Below, one piece after another: positions 10,740 through 22,918 of a stretch of 64,000 nt of DNA (positions within the stretch are counted from its first letter, which is position 1; every line of letters starts with the position of its first letter). Source of the DNA: Polytrichum commune (taxonomy: Eukaryota; Streptophyta; Polytrichopsida; Polytrichales; Polytrichaceae); contig OX485809.1 in NCBI GenBank assembly GCA_950295325.1, positions 11,160,001-11,224,000 of the forward strand, written 5' to 3'. Both the position numbers and the translations under genes were made by a program. The notes under the pieces were generated by a model. The model had not been told where the DNA came from. It was given only the letters and a program-made list of their open reading frames with translations, and searched no databases.

Positions 10740-13700
10740 TGGACAATAAGCAGGTGGTCCTCCACGTTCATTGGCTTGAGAAGTAGATTCCGTGAGAATC
10801 CTTTTGAAGCAACATGAGGTGATATTTTGGTGGTGGTTCAAAGTTGTCAAGGCGATAGTTGTAGCAAAATAGGTATTTAATAGACATCTTGGAGAGGAGT
10901 GCAAGAGACGTTTTCAACCAATGGGGAAGCAATATTTGATGGGTTGTGTGAGGTGTATAATCCTAGTTTAAATGGTGAGATTTGGGCTTTCAAAATCGAG
11001 TAACCCAAGTGGCATTAATTTTGGTGTTGTTTGCACCTTCCCTTTCTAGTATGTAAGATGTAAGATGTAAGTCGACTTCTTTCCATTGATATGACAACAG
11101 GATTAGGTTTGAGGGTTCCCAAAACCAACAAAATAGGAATCCTTGAGATAATATGTAAACTTGGTAGGAACTTCCGTTTCACCTACTTAAACTTGCACGT
11201 TGTGAGCAAAACAAGTATAATAAACAAATCGCCCCTCTAGATCGTGGTTGCTTCACCCTCAAATGGGAGATCTCCAAAGTAAGTTAGTTATTTGATTCTT
11301 ATTTTCAAATGAAAAAAAAAAAAACAATGTCTATGCTTTAAAACATGTCATTGCAATTTCACCTTTTTGAATGCGCGCGAGATTACATAAATGGAGTAAA
11401 AGTCTCGGAAGATGGCCATTCAACAAGCATGGAGGATAATTGCATACAAGACTTACCTCTCATTCACTTGGAAATATCTATTGGGAACTTAGTATGAGGA
11501 TCCCTTTGTAAAAGTTGATTATCCACCAAATTTCACCACCGCAAAGACCCCTAAATTAGTTTCCGCAATGAAATGACGAAGAAGAAGAAGAATTGTGGTT
11601 TCTGGAGGAGGTTGGAGTGAGTAGAGTGTTCATTTGTAGAACATCCATGGCCACATCCTAGAGGATAACGGCGTTATACATAACACTACTTCACCCCTTG
11701 CAAGGAGTAAGCATCGTAGTGAGATTCAATATACATAGATGAAATTCACTTGACTCAATGAGACTCGAGTTTGTACCTATGCTCATATCTAACATTGTTC
11801 TCTTCAAGCTGGGCCCAACCTTGCATGAGATTTTTCCATCGCAAATATAGACAACGAAACCCCTACAAGACATACTTTGCTTGTTGGAGATAATTAAGGA
11901 ATCACATATGCTTTTGTGCATATATGGAATTGCTTGACAAATATCTACATAACTAAGTTATGTAACCACCCAATAGAGGGTATTGGATAATTTTGATGGC
12001 CATTGGGTGGGCGCGAGCAAATATAAGTTTGCTCAATAGTGATCATTTTAACATACGTTTCCAAGGGAATAAAGTTATGCACATCATTGAAGCACTATGG
12101 ACTTGATAACTAATGAGAGGAGATCACATTGGTTTACCCATGTAACTTACTTTAGGTCAAATTTATTTTATAAAATCTTGCAACTTTATGTATTCCTCTG
12201 TATAGCAAAGTATTTAAAACAAAACATGTGTTTTGTCGGTGTGGAAATATATATTCAAACTAGCATGGAATGTCAATAAACTAGCATGGGGCAACCTAAT
12301 TGCACATGTTAATATAGATGATGAGCTGCAGGGATGACAAGTCGTCCACCTACTTGAGATGGATATCAATCACAGTCAGTCATCCTATGGATGTAATTTG
12401 TGAAACTAAAATAGATATTCCATCTTCATGGATGAAATTTATGATGAGTTCTAATAATCCTTATGCTCTTGGACAAACAATTAGTTTATGAGTAACACTG
12501 AATTACGTCATATGATGTCATTCTTTCTTTTGCATGAGGTGGAAGGGTTTGAACGTGTGGTTCAACTTCAATATGAAATTGTAGGTAGAGGACATGACAA
12601 TCTCTTGACGGGAAATATGGATGTGTAAGATTAATCTCAAAGGTCTAAAAGGTCCATTGTGGAACCGAAAAGTATCGGAAGGAGGAGAAGTTTTTGATGC
12701 CTTTGTTGATTTTTGTAGTATTACAAGTGTTAGAAAACCCTGTCTATCAATGGAATGTAGTTATCTTAATTCAATCGGTGCATACATAAATGTGAAATGC
12801 AATATAGGGATATATGCTTGTACGAATGACATAAATTCGAATACATATCACATGTACATAGAACATTACCTTTGTAACATATGACTTTATTATCCTTTCC
12901 TTTGTTCCATGCAATTTGCTACATAGTATCATAGAACAAATGATACATTATTCCAATTCTCGATGGCAGTTTGAACACATCATAAACACACTCCGGGTAA
13001 AACGCGAGGTTTGTAAACTTGCCCATTGTGGATTACATGCTTTGGTCAAAACAAATCCCCTTTTATGTCAAGGGCGGGCTCTTTCAATTAGCTCACATAG
13101 ACTACTTAAGGATCTTTGATGTCATTCATGGAGTCAAATGGTTTTCAAATATTCATTTGTTGGCTATAAATCAATTTGTCATGTTTTCATCATCTTGATG
13201 GATGACTTTGTGTAGACACCACAAATACATGGCCTCGGTCATTTAGGATCAACCCTTAATTGTCTAAGGGGCCCCATGTTGGTCTCTCTATGCGCATAAA
13301 CATGTGTTCGAGGTAAACACTTGTATTTTTTTAGCAAAGTTGTGTCACATGTGACCGATTTGACAATGATGTCATTGTTCTAGTGCACTTCTCAAATTTG
13401 TTAGACGAGTTCTTGATGTGTACATGTGTTTGAGTTCAAATAGATAACATGGGTGTGCTTGGATGCAAATACATACGTAGTGTTTTGATCATCAATGACT
13501 CATGTAATTATCATTTACATTTTTTATTCATGAATGTTTGAGTTGTGGTCTGAAACTCATAATACTCTAATTTTTTTTTGTTTTATGTGATAAGGCTTGT
13601 AAAAACCATATCTATAGGTTGTGTATCGCCCCCCTTGTACCATGCCCACACTGGGACGAGCAATTGGGCCCACACCAATGGGAGAATTTCTATCTTGATA

Positions 13701-13904
13701 GGAGTTTTTGTCTTGTATCCATGGGCGAGCTGCAATACATTACGTCCACTAAGTTCACTATGAGCATGACCTAAAATCTTCATTGGTAGCAATAAAGTAT
13801 GGGAAGAAATGCACTTTCCCTATTGAGAGGGACTCCTCCTACTGCCTAGGACAAACGTCTAGCCCAATTGTGGGCATGGTATTACATCACTTATGATATT
13901 TTAG
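10740..13904. other. Three kilobases without a recognised gene
   Basis: Open frames here (for example 12097-12279, 12621-12884 and 12916-13119) are short, AT-biased and show no domain or splice context. A GAA microsatellite lies at 11577-11593. A poly-A run of 13 near 11313 may mark a decayed retroposed tail. No RNA gene was seen. Confidence 0.5.
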
Positions 13905-14413
13905 TGTCACATGCGTAATAATGCCACTCACCATATTTCAATGCATATGTTAGGTTACACTAATGATCAACAACTTCATCATTTAGTGTCACCCCATGAC
14001 ACTTGGCATTCATGCGGGCTTACCAATATCTTGGCATAAGTTTGTTCAATAGTGTTGTGAGGTGTATGCCTATGTTACACAATGGTCTATAAGTTAACTA
14101 AAGTGTACACAAAAGACACTCGGCACTAGTAAGCTCAAGATGATATCCTCTTGCATATTAAGACGTAAACACGTGACGTTTACCATTAGTATGCTTAATA
14201 ATATCTTCCCCTTGCATACAAAAACACAAAACTATCATCTCAAGTATCACAATTTGCTATCCTACATGTCACAATGTAGATGAATTTTCATTTGAGAAAG
14301 TTACTTATGTTGATATATAGTATCATGTTGATAATTAGCCGACGTGACACTTTGAGACCTCTAGGCATCTAATTTAGCCCCTTCGCAAACAATGTATGTG
14401 ACACTAAGTACCA
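13905..14413. mobile_element. TIR element family M2, copy 1
   Basis: Its termini are TTTTAGTGTCACATGCG and, reverse-complemented, GGTACTTAGTGTCACATAC. A copy in reverse orientation lies at 56935-57450 and aligns along most of the length, with shared blocks AATGATCAACAACTTCAT, TTCAATAGTGTT, GTGAGGTGTATGCCTATGTTA and AGACCTCTAGGCATCTAA. It is about 509 bp with no open frame. Its tips resemble those of the shorter M1 MITEs, so M1 and M2 may share one transposase. Confidence 0.7.
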
Positions 14414-14536
14414 TAAACGGTGTAGTCTTTTGAGGGATAAGAGAGGTTAGAGGCACACCAATCCTTGGAGGAAGGATGTTTTCAATGCAGGGACACATGC
14501 ACACACGCTTGCACACGCGTGCCTACCTACACTAAA

Positions 14537-14737
14537 TATGATACTTAGTGTTACTTGTTATTCATAATTACACAATGCTATAATTGTTTATTGTACATCT
14601 CAATTCTTTTACCAAATAATCTAGAATTGGTTGTTTGGACATTATAAAACGTCATCATCTTTACTTGGTAGAAACTTACATCAATAGTAAAAAGATTTAG
14701 AAATGTGTAGCTCTGAATAGTAAGTAACACTAAATAC
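14537..14737. mobile_element. MITE family M1, copy 2
   Basis: The ends are GATACTTAGTGTTACTTG and, reverse-complemented, AAGTATTTAGTGTTACTTAC, followed inward by ATTCATAATTACACAATGC and ATTCAGAGCTACACAT. The central GGTTGTTTGGACATTATAAA block is shared with copy 5. Confidence 0.65.
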
Positions 14738-14889
14738 TTTTATTTAGTGTAGTTATCTACTACACCTTTTACACCTAACATTGTGGGTTGAAAATGATGG
14801 TATGTAGGATGTTATGCGGGTTGAAAATCAAGATGGATTACAAATTAACAACTAGTTAAATGTTGATATATTTTAGTTTTTTCTTTATG

Positions 14890-14999
14890 AAATTGGATAA
14901 TATTATATAAATTCCTCTAAAACAATCGGTAATTTTCTTGAAGTCCTCAAATGCAACTGGTTACTTCTCAAGCTCAACCACTGCATACTCAACCACACT
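14890..14999 (+). repeat. Dispersed repeat R2 fragment
   Basis: It contains the AATCGGTAATTTTCTTGAAG block and AACTGGTTACTTCTC, as in the R2 copies at 10395 and 27650. Confidence 0.5.
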
Positions 15000-15212
15000 G
15001 ATTATCCCATTTAGTGCATGTTGCTATTCGGAGTTACGCAATGCAAGAATGTCTTATTCATGTGTCTGATTTTTACTAATGAAAAAGTCCAATAGGTTGT
15101 TCAAACATTATAGAACATATATGACCATGCTTGGTAAAAATATTCACATCCTCATTTAATAGTTATAACATTGTGTAACTCCAAATGGTAACACACACCG
15201 ATTGGGATAACC
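15000..15212. mobile_element. MITE family M1, copy 3
   Basis: The termini are GATTATCCCATTTAGTGC and, reverse-complemented, GGTTATCCCAATCGGTGTG, continuing inward as CTATTCGGAGTTACGCAATG and CCATTTGGAGTTACACAATG. The strong symmetry and similarity to copy 1 (484-690) put them in one subfamily. Confidence 0.65.
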
Positions 15213-15309
15213 AATGTACATAGTAGCCAATTTACCCCCTTCCCCTTCATGATAAAGACACCCTTTATTGACGAATACATAAGACACAATGCACTAAATT
15301 GTCATGTTT

Positions 15310-15490
15310 TAGTGTGGGTTGCAACTCGGAGTTATTACGCATTGCTGTAACATTTTACTGAGAGTATAATTCTCTACCCAAATAGCATAAACAATCAGTA
15401 CGCACACCGAAAAATATGATATAACATAGTTGGTAAAAAAACGACATGGTCGATAAGAAGCTATAGCAACATATAACTCGGAAGGTTGGG
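15310..15490. mobile_element. MITE family M1, copy 4 (diverged)
   Basis: The inverted ends contain AACTCGGAGTTATTACGC and, reverse-complemented, CCTTCCGAGTTATATG. It lies about 100 bp downstream of copy 3. The ends are more diverged than in the other copies. Confidence 0.5.
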
Positions 15491-15640
15491 GGCGAACCAA
15501 CCTGTACAGTGATTCCTTGGAGGCAAGGGTTTAGGCATCCAACAGGGAACGAGTGTATGGGTTGGTTCGCCCAAATCTAACTTCAAATGGCAACCCAAAC
15601 AAAGATGACAATTTAGTGTGCTCATTTTAGTTACCTATAC

Positions 15641-15666
15641 TCCACTCCACTCCACTCCACTCCACT
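15641..15666. repeat. (TCCAC)5 microsatellite
   Basis: Five perfect TCCAC pentamers lie just upstream of the GC-richer region that precedes the CDF-like gene. Confidence 0.9.
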
Positions 15667-15699
15667 AACATTGTAGTGTTACACTAGTTCCAATTTGGG

Positions 15700-18177
15700 C
15701 ACTAGGGAGGTAAAGTAATAAAGCGAAGGTTAAATGAGGAAGCAAATCTGGTTTTGTGCGTGTGTTGACCGCCCACTTGGGGAGGGAAGGGGCCCAGGAG
15801 GCGATGGCTGGCAGCCACACATCATGATTTTTTGGTGGGGGATGGACAGAGCAGTGGATGAAGAAGAGGAGATGAACAGAGAGTCGGTCGAGTGGCCGCT
15901 TTAGGCTTTTTGCCCTTTTGCTGTCGATGATCGATGCGTGGGGGGGTGGTTGCTTTTCCGGGACTCGCGATCGATGGGGATGAGGATGATGATGATGATG
16001 ATGGGGGGCATGGCGATGGAGCAGCAACAACTGGGGTTTCATTGCACTGGGCAACAGGCTGGTTATTTCGCCGCGAGGGAGTAGTGGGGGGTAGTGGTAG
16101 TAGTCGTCTTTTTAGTGCCCATCCGCAATGGGGACAAAACGGCAGCCGCAGATCATCACGGCCGACGATGACATCCGAAGCAGCATGCCATGCCAAACCT
16201 CCGAGCGCTCATCTCGCTTTTCCCGCTTTTCATCAACACACCTACTCCATTTCCATCCCGAATGCCAACAGCACTATTACTACTATCAAGCAAGCTGCGA
16301 CCAATCTGTTGGTGGCCGTGTAGGAACAACAACAACAACAACGGATCATCGTCATCCCGGTGTCTCAGGGCGATGATGTTTGTCAACTCGGCTTCTGCTG
16401 CTGATGAGGATCGGGAAGATGATGTAGTGGACGATATGTCCGCTCCAAGAGGTTCAATAAGTTTGGTCATCAAGGTTTGAGGTTATAGGAAAGAGGAGGA
16501 GGAGGAAGAAGACGAAGAAGGAAGGAAGGGGAAAAGTAGAAGTGAGATAGGCCGAGGAAAGTGTTTGGAAAGTGGTTGTGGTGCGAAAAGTGTGCGGAAA
16601 AGTGGTTTGTGTGTTGCGGTGGAACTGTACTTTTAAAAGGAGAGATATATCTCTTTTGGAGGTGGAATCAGGCTTATGGTGATGTGGAAGTTTGGAGCAG
16701 CTGTGCTTCTCGCCTCTTAAGGGAAGGAAGGAAAAGAGAGAAAAGAGAGTGGAGGTTTTTTACGATCCTGTCGGGGAGTTGGTGTGTGGAGGTAGGTGCA
16801 AAGAGTAAAAGAGTTGGGAGTGCGTGTACGTGCATACTTGGACGGGTATGCTGCTGCCGATTGTAGCGCCGCAGAAGCTGATTCTTGCTGCGTGCGCAGT
16901 GTACAAGTTTGAGAAGAGTTCGTGGGAGTTTGCGGAGGCTGCTACTGGAAGCTCCGTCGTTGGTGCTCCGGATTCACTGGAAGGTAGATGGAATAAAGTC
17001 ACTCTGGAAGCGGCTGCGTTTGGTCTAGCAATAGGAGGAGGAGGCGGTGGTAGAAGAAGGAGTCGTAAGGGCGTCTTGAAGTAGGAGAGGCAGATTAGAA
17101 GGAGTTTCGCGAGGCGTGTTCTGAAGTAAGACGAAATTGAAGTTGTAGTGGAAGTTGGTCGCATGCAGAGGCAGTGGACGACGCTTCAAGACTTCGCGCT
17201 TGCACTTCTGTGGACATTCGAGCTCAAAATTTGCGAGTCTGCTCAGTCTTTCTTTGTGAGACCGAGGTGGTGGTCTTCTTGTTACGTAGGCTTGTGTGCG
17301 TTTAAGCGAGAGTTGCGGTGGCAGGTGGAGTAAGAAGAACTCGTGAAGGAAGAAACTGAAGGTTATAAGGACGTGTCGTGCCGTGTCACTAAGAGTGTCC
17401 TGCCTGGGAGCTTCTGTTTTTGATTGGAGGTTTGCATTCATTTACATTCACAGTTACGGAGGTTCTGCACCTTCTTCAACCTTGGTCATTGAACAGCATT
17501 CTGGAAGATATCTATCTATCTTGAGGAGCCAGAGACTCTCTACTTCTACGGTGCGCTTAGCATCTGAGAGAAGCCATTTGACCGAAACAGAGTAGCAGTG
17601 GCTGCTTAGCTGAGGCAGGAGTGTTAGAAATTGTTCTGTCTGGGTCCAATCACGAAAGGAGGGAAGCAGCTGGGGACTCGTTCATTCATCTTACTCTGTC
17701 TTCAAATCTCGTGGCTGGTACTTTAGACGAGCTCGTCTTGGCTTGGGGATCGAAACTGGGTAATCTTTTGGAGAATTTGGTCCCATACTTGGATATCTTG
17801 TTGTAAGGTAGAGCCGTGGCACTCAACTCTCAATCAGGAGTTTGCTTCAGCCGGAGACGAAGGAAAGGTGCGGTTAAAGATCAAGTCTCTGTGAAGTTCG
17901 GCGTGATAATTCTCCTGCGCATACGCAGGGTTGAGCACTGGGGACTAAGGTGGATCGTCACACGAGAAGTTTTTGAGTGAAAGGAGGAGGAGGTGTTGAG
18001 TAAACGCCAAACCAATGTAGGATAGGGACAAGACTTACTAAGGATAGCACAGGAGACCTGGTGAGGAGACGAGGTGAGGAGACAAGAGGTGAATGTAGTG
18101 GGTGATGTGGGGCAAGTATGCCAAACCTACGTAAGTGGATGATGCCGGAAGGGGAACAAGGTTGCCGAAGTGCAGCC
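15700..18177 (+). promoter_or_regulatory. Promoter and long leader region of the CDF-like gene
   Basis: About 2.5 kb upstream of the CDF start codon is GC-richer than the flanking DNA. It contains purine-rich GGAGGAGGAAGAAG tracts (16490-16530) and a GAT repeat at 15980-16000. Many open frames occur on both strands, but none has a domain and they overlap each other, as expected of a compositionally biased leader. The last few hundred bases hold few ATGs, which fits a transcribed 5' UTR. A transcription start cannot be placed from sequence alone. An upstream intron or a separate noncoding transcript is possible. Confidence 0.45.
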
Positions 18178-20638
18178 ATGGATCCCGCAATTAAGCTTTT
18201 TGGACAAACCATAGGTGTGATTTCAAGTCACACTGATGCAGGTGCCGATGCAGGAGTTCTTAAGAAGACGAGTGCCAGTCCATGGGACGCAGCACAGTCT
18301 TGCAGCCAGGTACCACTTCGCTCTCTTCTCTTTCTCTTTCTCTTCCCATTTTGCAATCTGTTTATCAAGTCTGAGGCTGTAGTAGTTTTGGGTTCATAAA
18401 TCCTCTTTGTCTCCACTCATTCTTCCCTAACGGATGTATTTTCCTCTTTCTTTCCTTCTAGGATCATGCTCTTCAATGCTGCAGCTGTGAAAGTAGGTCG
18501 TAGAATCATATACGGGGTCTAAACCTTTTCTACAGTCTGTGTTCAGGCGTATGGTGTCTTAGCATGCTTTGCAGTCCCGAAGTGTTCCTTCAGATTCTGT
18601 CAGCATCTTTAACATTTGCTTTCCTATTCCTTTTCGTGGAGCTTGGATGTTGTGAAAATTCTCTTAGAATTCCGAGTGTTTCTTTTCGACATCCCCTGTG
18701 TATGTCTGTCTTAGAGCTAAAAGTTGGTATTGAGGGATGTGTGAGCAATGTAAGCCATTTACTTTAGGCCTTAGAGCTGTAGGGCTTGGATGCTATCCCT
18801 GCAGTGATGCTTAGCAAGGCCCGGTAGAAAATGTAAAGGGAGTTAAGGTTGTGTTGCTGGCACCGGTGTGTACCAATGTGGTTACACTTTTTGTATACTT
18901 TGCTTGTGTATGTCAAAGGAAGAATGCTCACATCGTGTTTCGGACTTGATTGTGCCAGGATGGAGATGGTGTGGTCCTCCAGGCTGGGGAAGATGGAGTG
19001 GTCGAGAAGGAATTCTTTGGAAATTCTGCCAGAGAAGATTTCTTGCAGCCTCCAAATTCCGCGGAAGTGATCACAGAATCTGGAGTTCCTACTAGGGATA
19101 ACAGCTGTGAAGGAAGTGACGGTGCACCGTCAGATGAGCTGAGGGAGCTTGGGGAAGGTCGTCAGAATCCGTTGGATGACAAGAGCCTTCAAAAACCAGA
19201 CAAGGTGGTGGCATGTCCTCGCTGCGACAGCCTTGATACCAAGTTCTGTTATTACAATAATTACAATGTCAATCAACCCCGCCACTTTTGTAAAAATTGC
19301 CAGAGGTACTGGACTGCCGGAGGTACTTTGAGGAATGTTCCAGTTGGTGCTGGGAGGAGAAAGAACAAGCACGGTGGACTACAAAGGGATGGTCCCGAGG
19401 GTTCGGTAATAAGCACATTGCAATGTGATTCAACTGAATCAACTCAGCAGTTGTTATCTTGTTCATTGAGTTCACCAAACAGTCAGAAGGCAGCAGCTCC
19501 TTTGAAGATCACTCCACCCAAAAGGTTGCATGCGCCTCATAGTTCACCATTGCGGAGCCCTGGAAGCAACTCCTCCTTTGGTCAAGACAGTGGTATTACA
19601 ATGTCATCATCTTACTCCTTGCACCAGAATGGGTGTCTGCCTTTCCAGTCATTCTCGTGCAGCCAAGGCTTCATGTCTCCAGGTGTGTGTTTTTTGAACG
19701 CCTCATTTGACTTCTGGATAGTTTCATTTACATGTTGTCTGACACATCTAAATGAAGCACATGTGAGGTTTTGTCTCTGTGTCTATCTATATCTTGACAA
19801 TGTTCAGAGTCACTTATGTATTTTTTACATGTTGGCAGGTACAGAAGTAAGCATGGGGGGGAGCTCAGACTCGGCATCCACGTTAGGTCAAAGGATGGCC
19901 CAGTACCCATCTTCAAGTGGTTTAGATAAGGAGGGTAGTAGATCCTCTGTGATGGGAACCAAACAAGACCCAAACAGTCGACCGCAAATGCCAGCGTCCT
20001 CAAACGCATCAATTTCACAGCTCGAATCTTCTGGACCATACAGATCTGTCGCTGTGTCAGATGCTACTGGCAGCTGGGCCAGCAATACTGCCCCTTTTAG
20101 CTTTTTCAATGGGGAGTGGCCTTATGGTTATCATCTGGAGTGGAGTGCAAATCAGCCAGTACCACCTTCTCAAGGCACCATGATTCCTACTCCAGTATCA
20201 ACGACCTTCAATGCTGGTCCACATGCTATTCCTACCTGGGGTGGTGCACCTTGGACGGCATGGGCTACATGTATGGCCAAAGTGCCTGGCCCACAGGTGA
20301 CACCTTCAGTGTGGTCTGGAGCCCAGAGAGTAGAGAATGGAGCAGCAACAACAGTGGAGTCACCTTCACACCTGCACACAATTCTCGGGAAGCGTGCCAC
20401 ACCTGAGACTGGGAGAGTAGAAGCTGTGTGGCCTCCCAAAGGCTTACGAACAAGTGATGGCAAGGAAACTCCAAAGAGTACGTGGCTGGGAATGAGTCAG
20501 TCAGATTTGAGCAACCCTGGTGGAACGCTGAAATTGTTTCAGCCAAAGTTAGAAAAGTCCAGTGGTTATGATCAAGTAGAGCAGAACAGGCACTTTGCTA
20601 CTACAGGAATGGCGAGGCCAGTGTACCAGTACAAATGA
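18178..20638 (+). CDS. Cycling-DOF-factor-like (CDF) Dof zinc-finger transcription factor
   Basis: This is a nuclear DNA-binding protein of the plant Dof family, which binds AAAG cores. CDF members repress flowering and clock-output genes and are degraded through FKF1/GIGANTEA. Proposed exons are 18178-18309, 18959-19682 and 19839-20638, giving 551 codons plus stop. Phases agree (0 then 1) and sites are GT-AG. Exon 1 encodes the CDF signature [12 protein letters not shown]. The Dof finger spans about residues 127-183, with zinc ligands Cys130, Cys133, Cys155 and Cys158 (C-x2-C-x21-C-x2-C) and the [13 protein letters not shown] tail. The C-terminus has the CDF-type [22 protein letters not shown] and LKLFQPK blocks. 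An in-frame ATG at 18118 could add 20 residues, but the motif suits 18178. The class is secure; orthology is not tested. Confidence 0.9.
18310..18958 (+). other. Intron 1 of the CDF-like gene
   Basis: The intron begins GTACCACT after CAG and ends TTGTGCCAG before GAT. Both flanking exons are in phase 0. It is 649 bp and T-rich in parts. The exon 2 frame stays open a few codons into the intron, which can mimic a start upstream of the true junction. Confidence 0.75.
19683..19838 (+). other. Intron 2 of the CDF-like gene, retention-compatible
   Basis: The intron begins GTGTGTG after CCAG and ends TTGGCAG. It is 156 bp, a multiple of three, and has no in-frame stop. Retention would add 52 residues rich in Cys, Phe and Leu ([14 protein letters not shown] region). 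The inserted sequence is unlike the Ser/Pro-rich flanks, so splicing is the preferred reading. Confidence 0.75.
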
Positions 20639-22489
20639 CTGAGCGAGGAGGTTGTAATACAGAGATTGTGGCAATGCGTCTTGCACTCGAGTGTGTGGAC
20701 ATCCCCGGAAAGCTGATTGAATGCTGTCACCTCCAGGGATTGCAGTATGAGTGCATCTCCAGGGAAAACATGTGTTCAGTTGTTGAACACCATACCCACC
20801 ACGACTATCCTAGTTTTGTTTGATTCCATTTTCCTGTGACTTTAATACTAGCACTAGTCACAACTTTTTACGTCCCTCTGACCCACTGCATGAAAGGAGG
20901 GGGATTCTGTACTTCACTATGCAGTTGTAGCTCTGTTTCAGTACCTCCCTCTTCAATAGAGGACGTTGTAGTGCGCTTGACAGGTTTCCTACAGTGGGTT
21001 GCAAGCTTGGTCCTTATGTGACTAGATCACATCTGTGTATAATTGCGAACTACTGAGCTTTACAGGATATATTCCGGCTTGATATTAAGATTCTAGTACC
21101 TGCTGTTAGAAGTGGTACAAGGTAGGGAGGAATGGTGGTTTTGCTGAGCCTTACCATTTGTGATGGAAGGTCGCTGTTTCTATACAACAGCTAACAGTAT
21201 AAAGACCTTATTCTGACCAATGAATATTTATATGGTGATATCACGTCTGGAGCATATTTTTGTATACGCCTCTAGGTTATTGGTACTGCAGTGGTGAACT
21301 CCCATATCACATCTGTCTTGTTGATTGACATCCAGTGAATGGAAGTGAACAATCATTTTCTTGATTTGATGGTTTACAATGCTTTGAACATATAGTGGAC
21401 CCTTCTAGGTGGGCTTGTTTTAGTTTTCTAGGAGCATATTTTGTAAGTAAATGGTGTTTTGTCTAAAGCTTGCTTGCAGGTCTTTACAGTTATGTTGACC
21501 TTTGTAGAAATTAGTCATTGTCTTCTTTTGCAGTCTGCTGGTTTGTTGATGGATCACTCTAAGATGATTAGACATGTAAAGCAATGTGTTGTGATGCAAA
21601 TTATATGTACGCAAAAGTTAGGAGGCCTTGTGTATTTTCACATCACTCATATCACAAAGCTGGAATGCAGGTCTTGTGAGAGGATTAAAGTGATGGTACT
21701 AAGACAGTTTTGGGATCAGTTGTCCTTACAAGATGAAGACAGTTTGATTGAGTTTTTAGGATCGCTTGTCCTTACAAGATAAAGACAGTTTGTTTGAGTT
21801 TTGGGATCGTTTGTCCTTACAAGATGATGTCCGTTTCGTAACACTTATTACATTTACAGTTGGTGTGGGAGGTGACATTTGTTGGTCTGTACTGCCTGCA
21901 GACCAGCACCAGTGTGAAGAATCCAGCGATGAATCTAACGACCAACTTCATGGCCTTCTAAAAAGGCTGTACTCTCCCTGCCATCTCTATGCATAGTTTG
22001 TACCCCTGCCAATGTCATAGTTTCCAACACTTGCATGGTACCTGCATTGTGCTATCCAGCTGGGAGATTCAAAAGTTCTAGACAGTCTGCTGTGGCATCA
22101 GAGTCCTTGGAGAAAGCCAGCCATAGCCATAGCCAGCATCAATGTGCTAAACCCATCAGTGTTGAGCTTAGGTACTGTTACTTGATCTGAAGAGTTTTAA
22201 AAGATTCTTGTTAGCGATTGACAGGAGATTTCAACACACCAAAGGATGTCTAAGGTATGTGGGTGTTATTTGGTTCGTTTCTCATGTTCTTATACTTCTA
22301 CATGTTGGATTTACACAACAGAACTTGTGTTGCATTAGCAAATCCATGATGGCACATTTGCAAAAATTGGATTGAAAATCGGACCTTCCCTGATTTAGTT
22401 ATGGTTAGGAGAAGTGCATGTTTGTTGATTTCTTAACTAGATACATATGTCCTCCCAATTGTGTTCACTATTGAGTGTAGAGTAGTTAT
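20639..22489 (+). other. 3' region of the CDF-like gene
   Basis: Downstream of the stop the sequence stays close in base composition to the gene for about 1.5 kb and probably includes the 3' UTR. A 45-46 bp tandem repeat lies at 21708-21836. No strong canonical AATAAA was picked out. Short open frames here are not considered genes. Confidence 0.45.
21708..21836 (+). repeat. 45-46 bp tandem repeat, about 2.8 units
   Basis: Units start near 21708, 21754 and 21799 and share TTGGGATC, TTGTCCTTACAAGAT and GACAGTTTG. The CTTACAAGAT box begins near 21725, 21771 and 21816. It lies in the presumed 3' UTR or just beyond the CDF-like gene. Confidence 0.8.
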
Positions 22490-22610
22490 TAATATTTGGA
22501 GAAGTGGTTCAATCTCTTTTGAACATGTGTCTTTATGATGTTTGCTCTTCGATCTTCACCAAACCACATACCAATCTAATATAGGCGTCCGATCAAGAAA
22601 ACAAGCCACT
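22490..22610 (+). repeat. Dispersed repeat R1, copy B (fragment)
   Basis: It contains CAATCTCTTTTGAACATGTG, a CCAAACCACATACCAATC-like block and ATATAGGCGTCC in the R1 order. Confidence 0.5.
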
Positions 22611-22918
22611 TAAGACTCATTTACTTTAAGTATCTGAATTTTGTATGCATGAGCTAAAAGGGTTCAAGTTTTTACTGGTAGAAACTCAAAACCAACATCG
22701 GGAGCCTGATGTTAAAGAGTCGTGGACATTCATTCTCAGAGTAAATATGAACACTTATTGCCCAAGATATACAGAGGGTATTGGTTTTAGCACCATCTTC
22801 CTTGAGTACTAACACCTGATCAGTGTCCACTTCACAGTGTTTGTTTGACATGCAGATGTGATGCATTCCCAAAACTCAGCTATCTACTTAAAGGTGATTG
22901 ATCTACCTTAAATAAGGG

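Noticed and set aside
15665-17441. Several open frames over 100 codons on both strands upstream of the CDF gene
   Set aside because: They overlap one another, are His-, Pro- or Ser-rich low-complexity products of GC-rich purine tracts, and show no domain.
18950-18958. Reading the CDF frame as starting at 18950
   Set aside because: There is no ATG there (the codon is TTG), and the bases end in CAG with phase matching exon 1, so they are the tail of intron 1.
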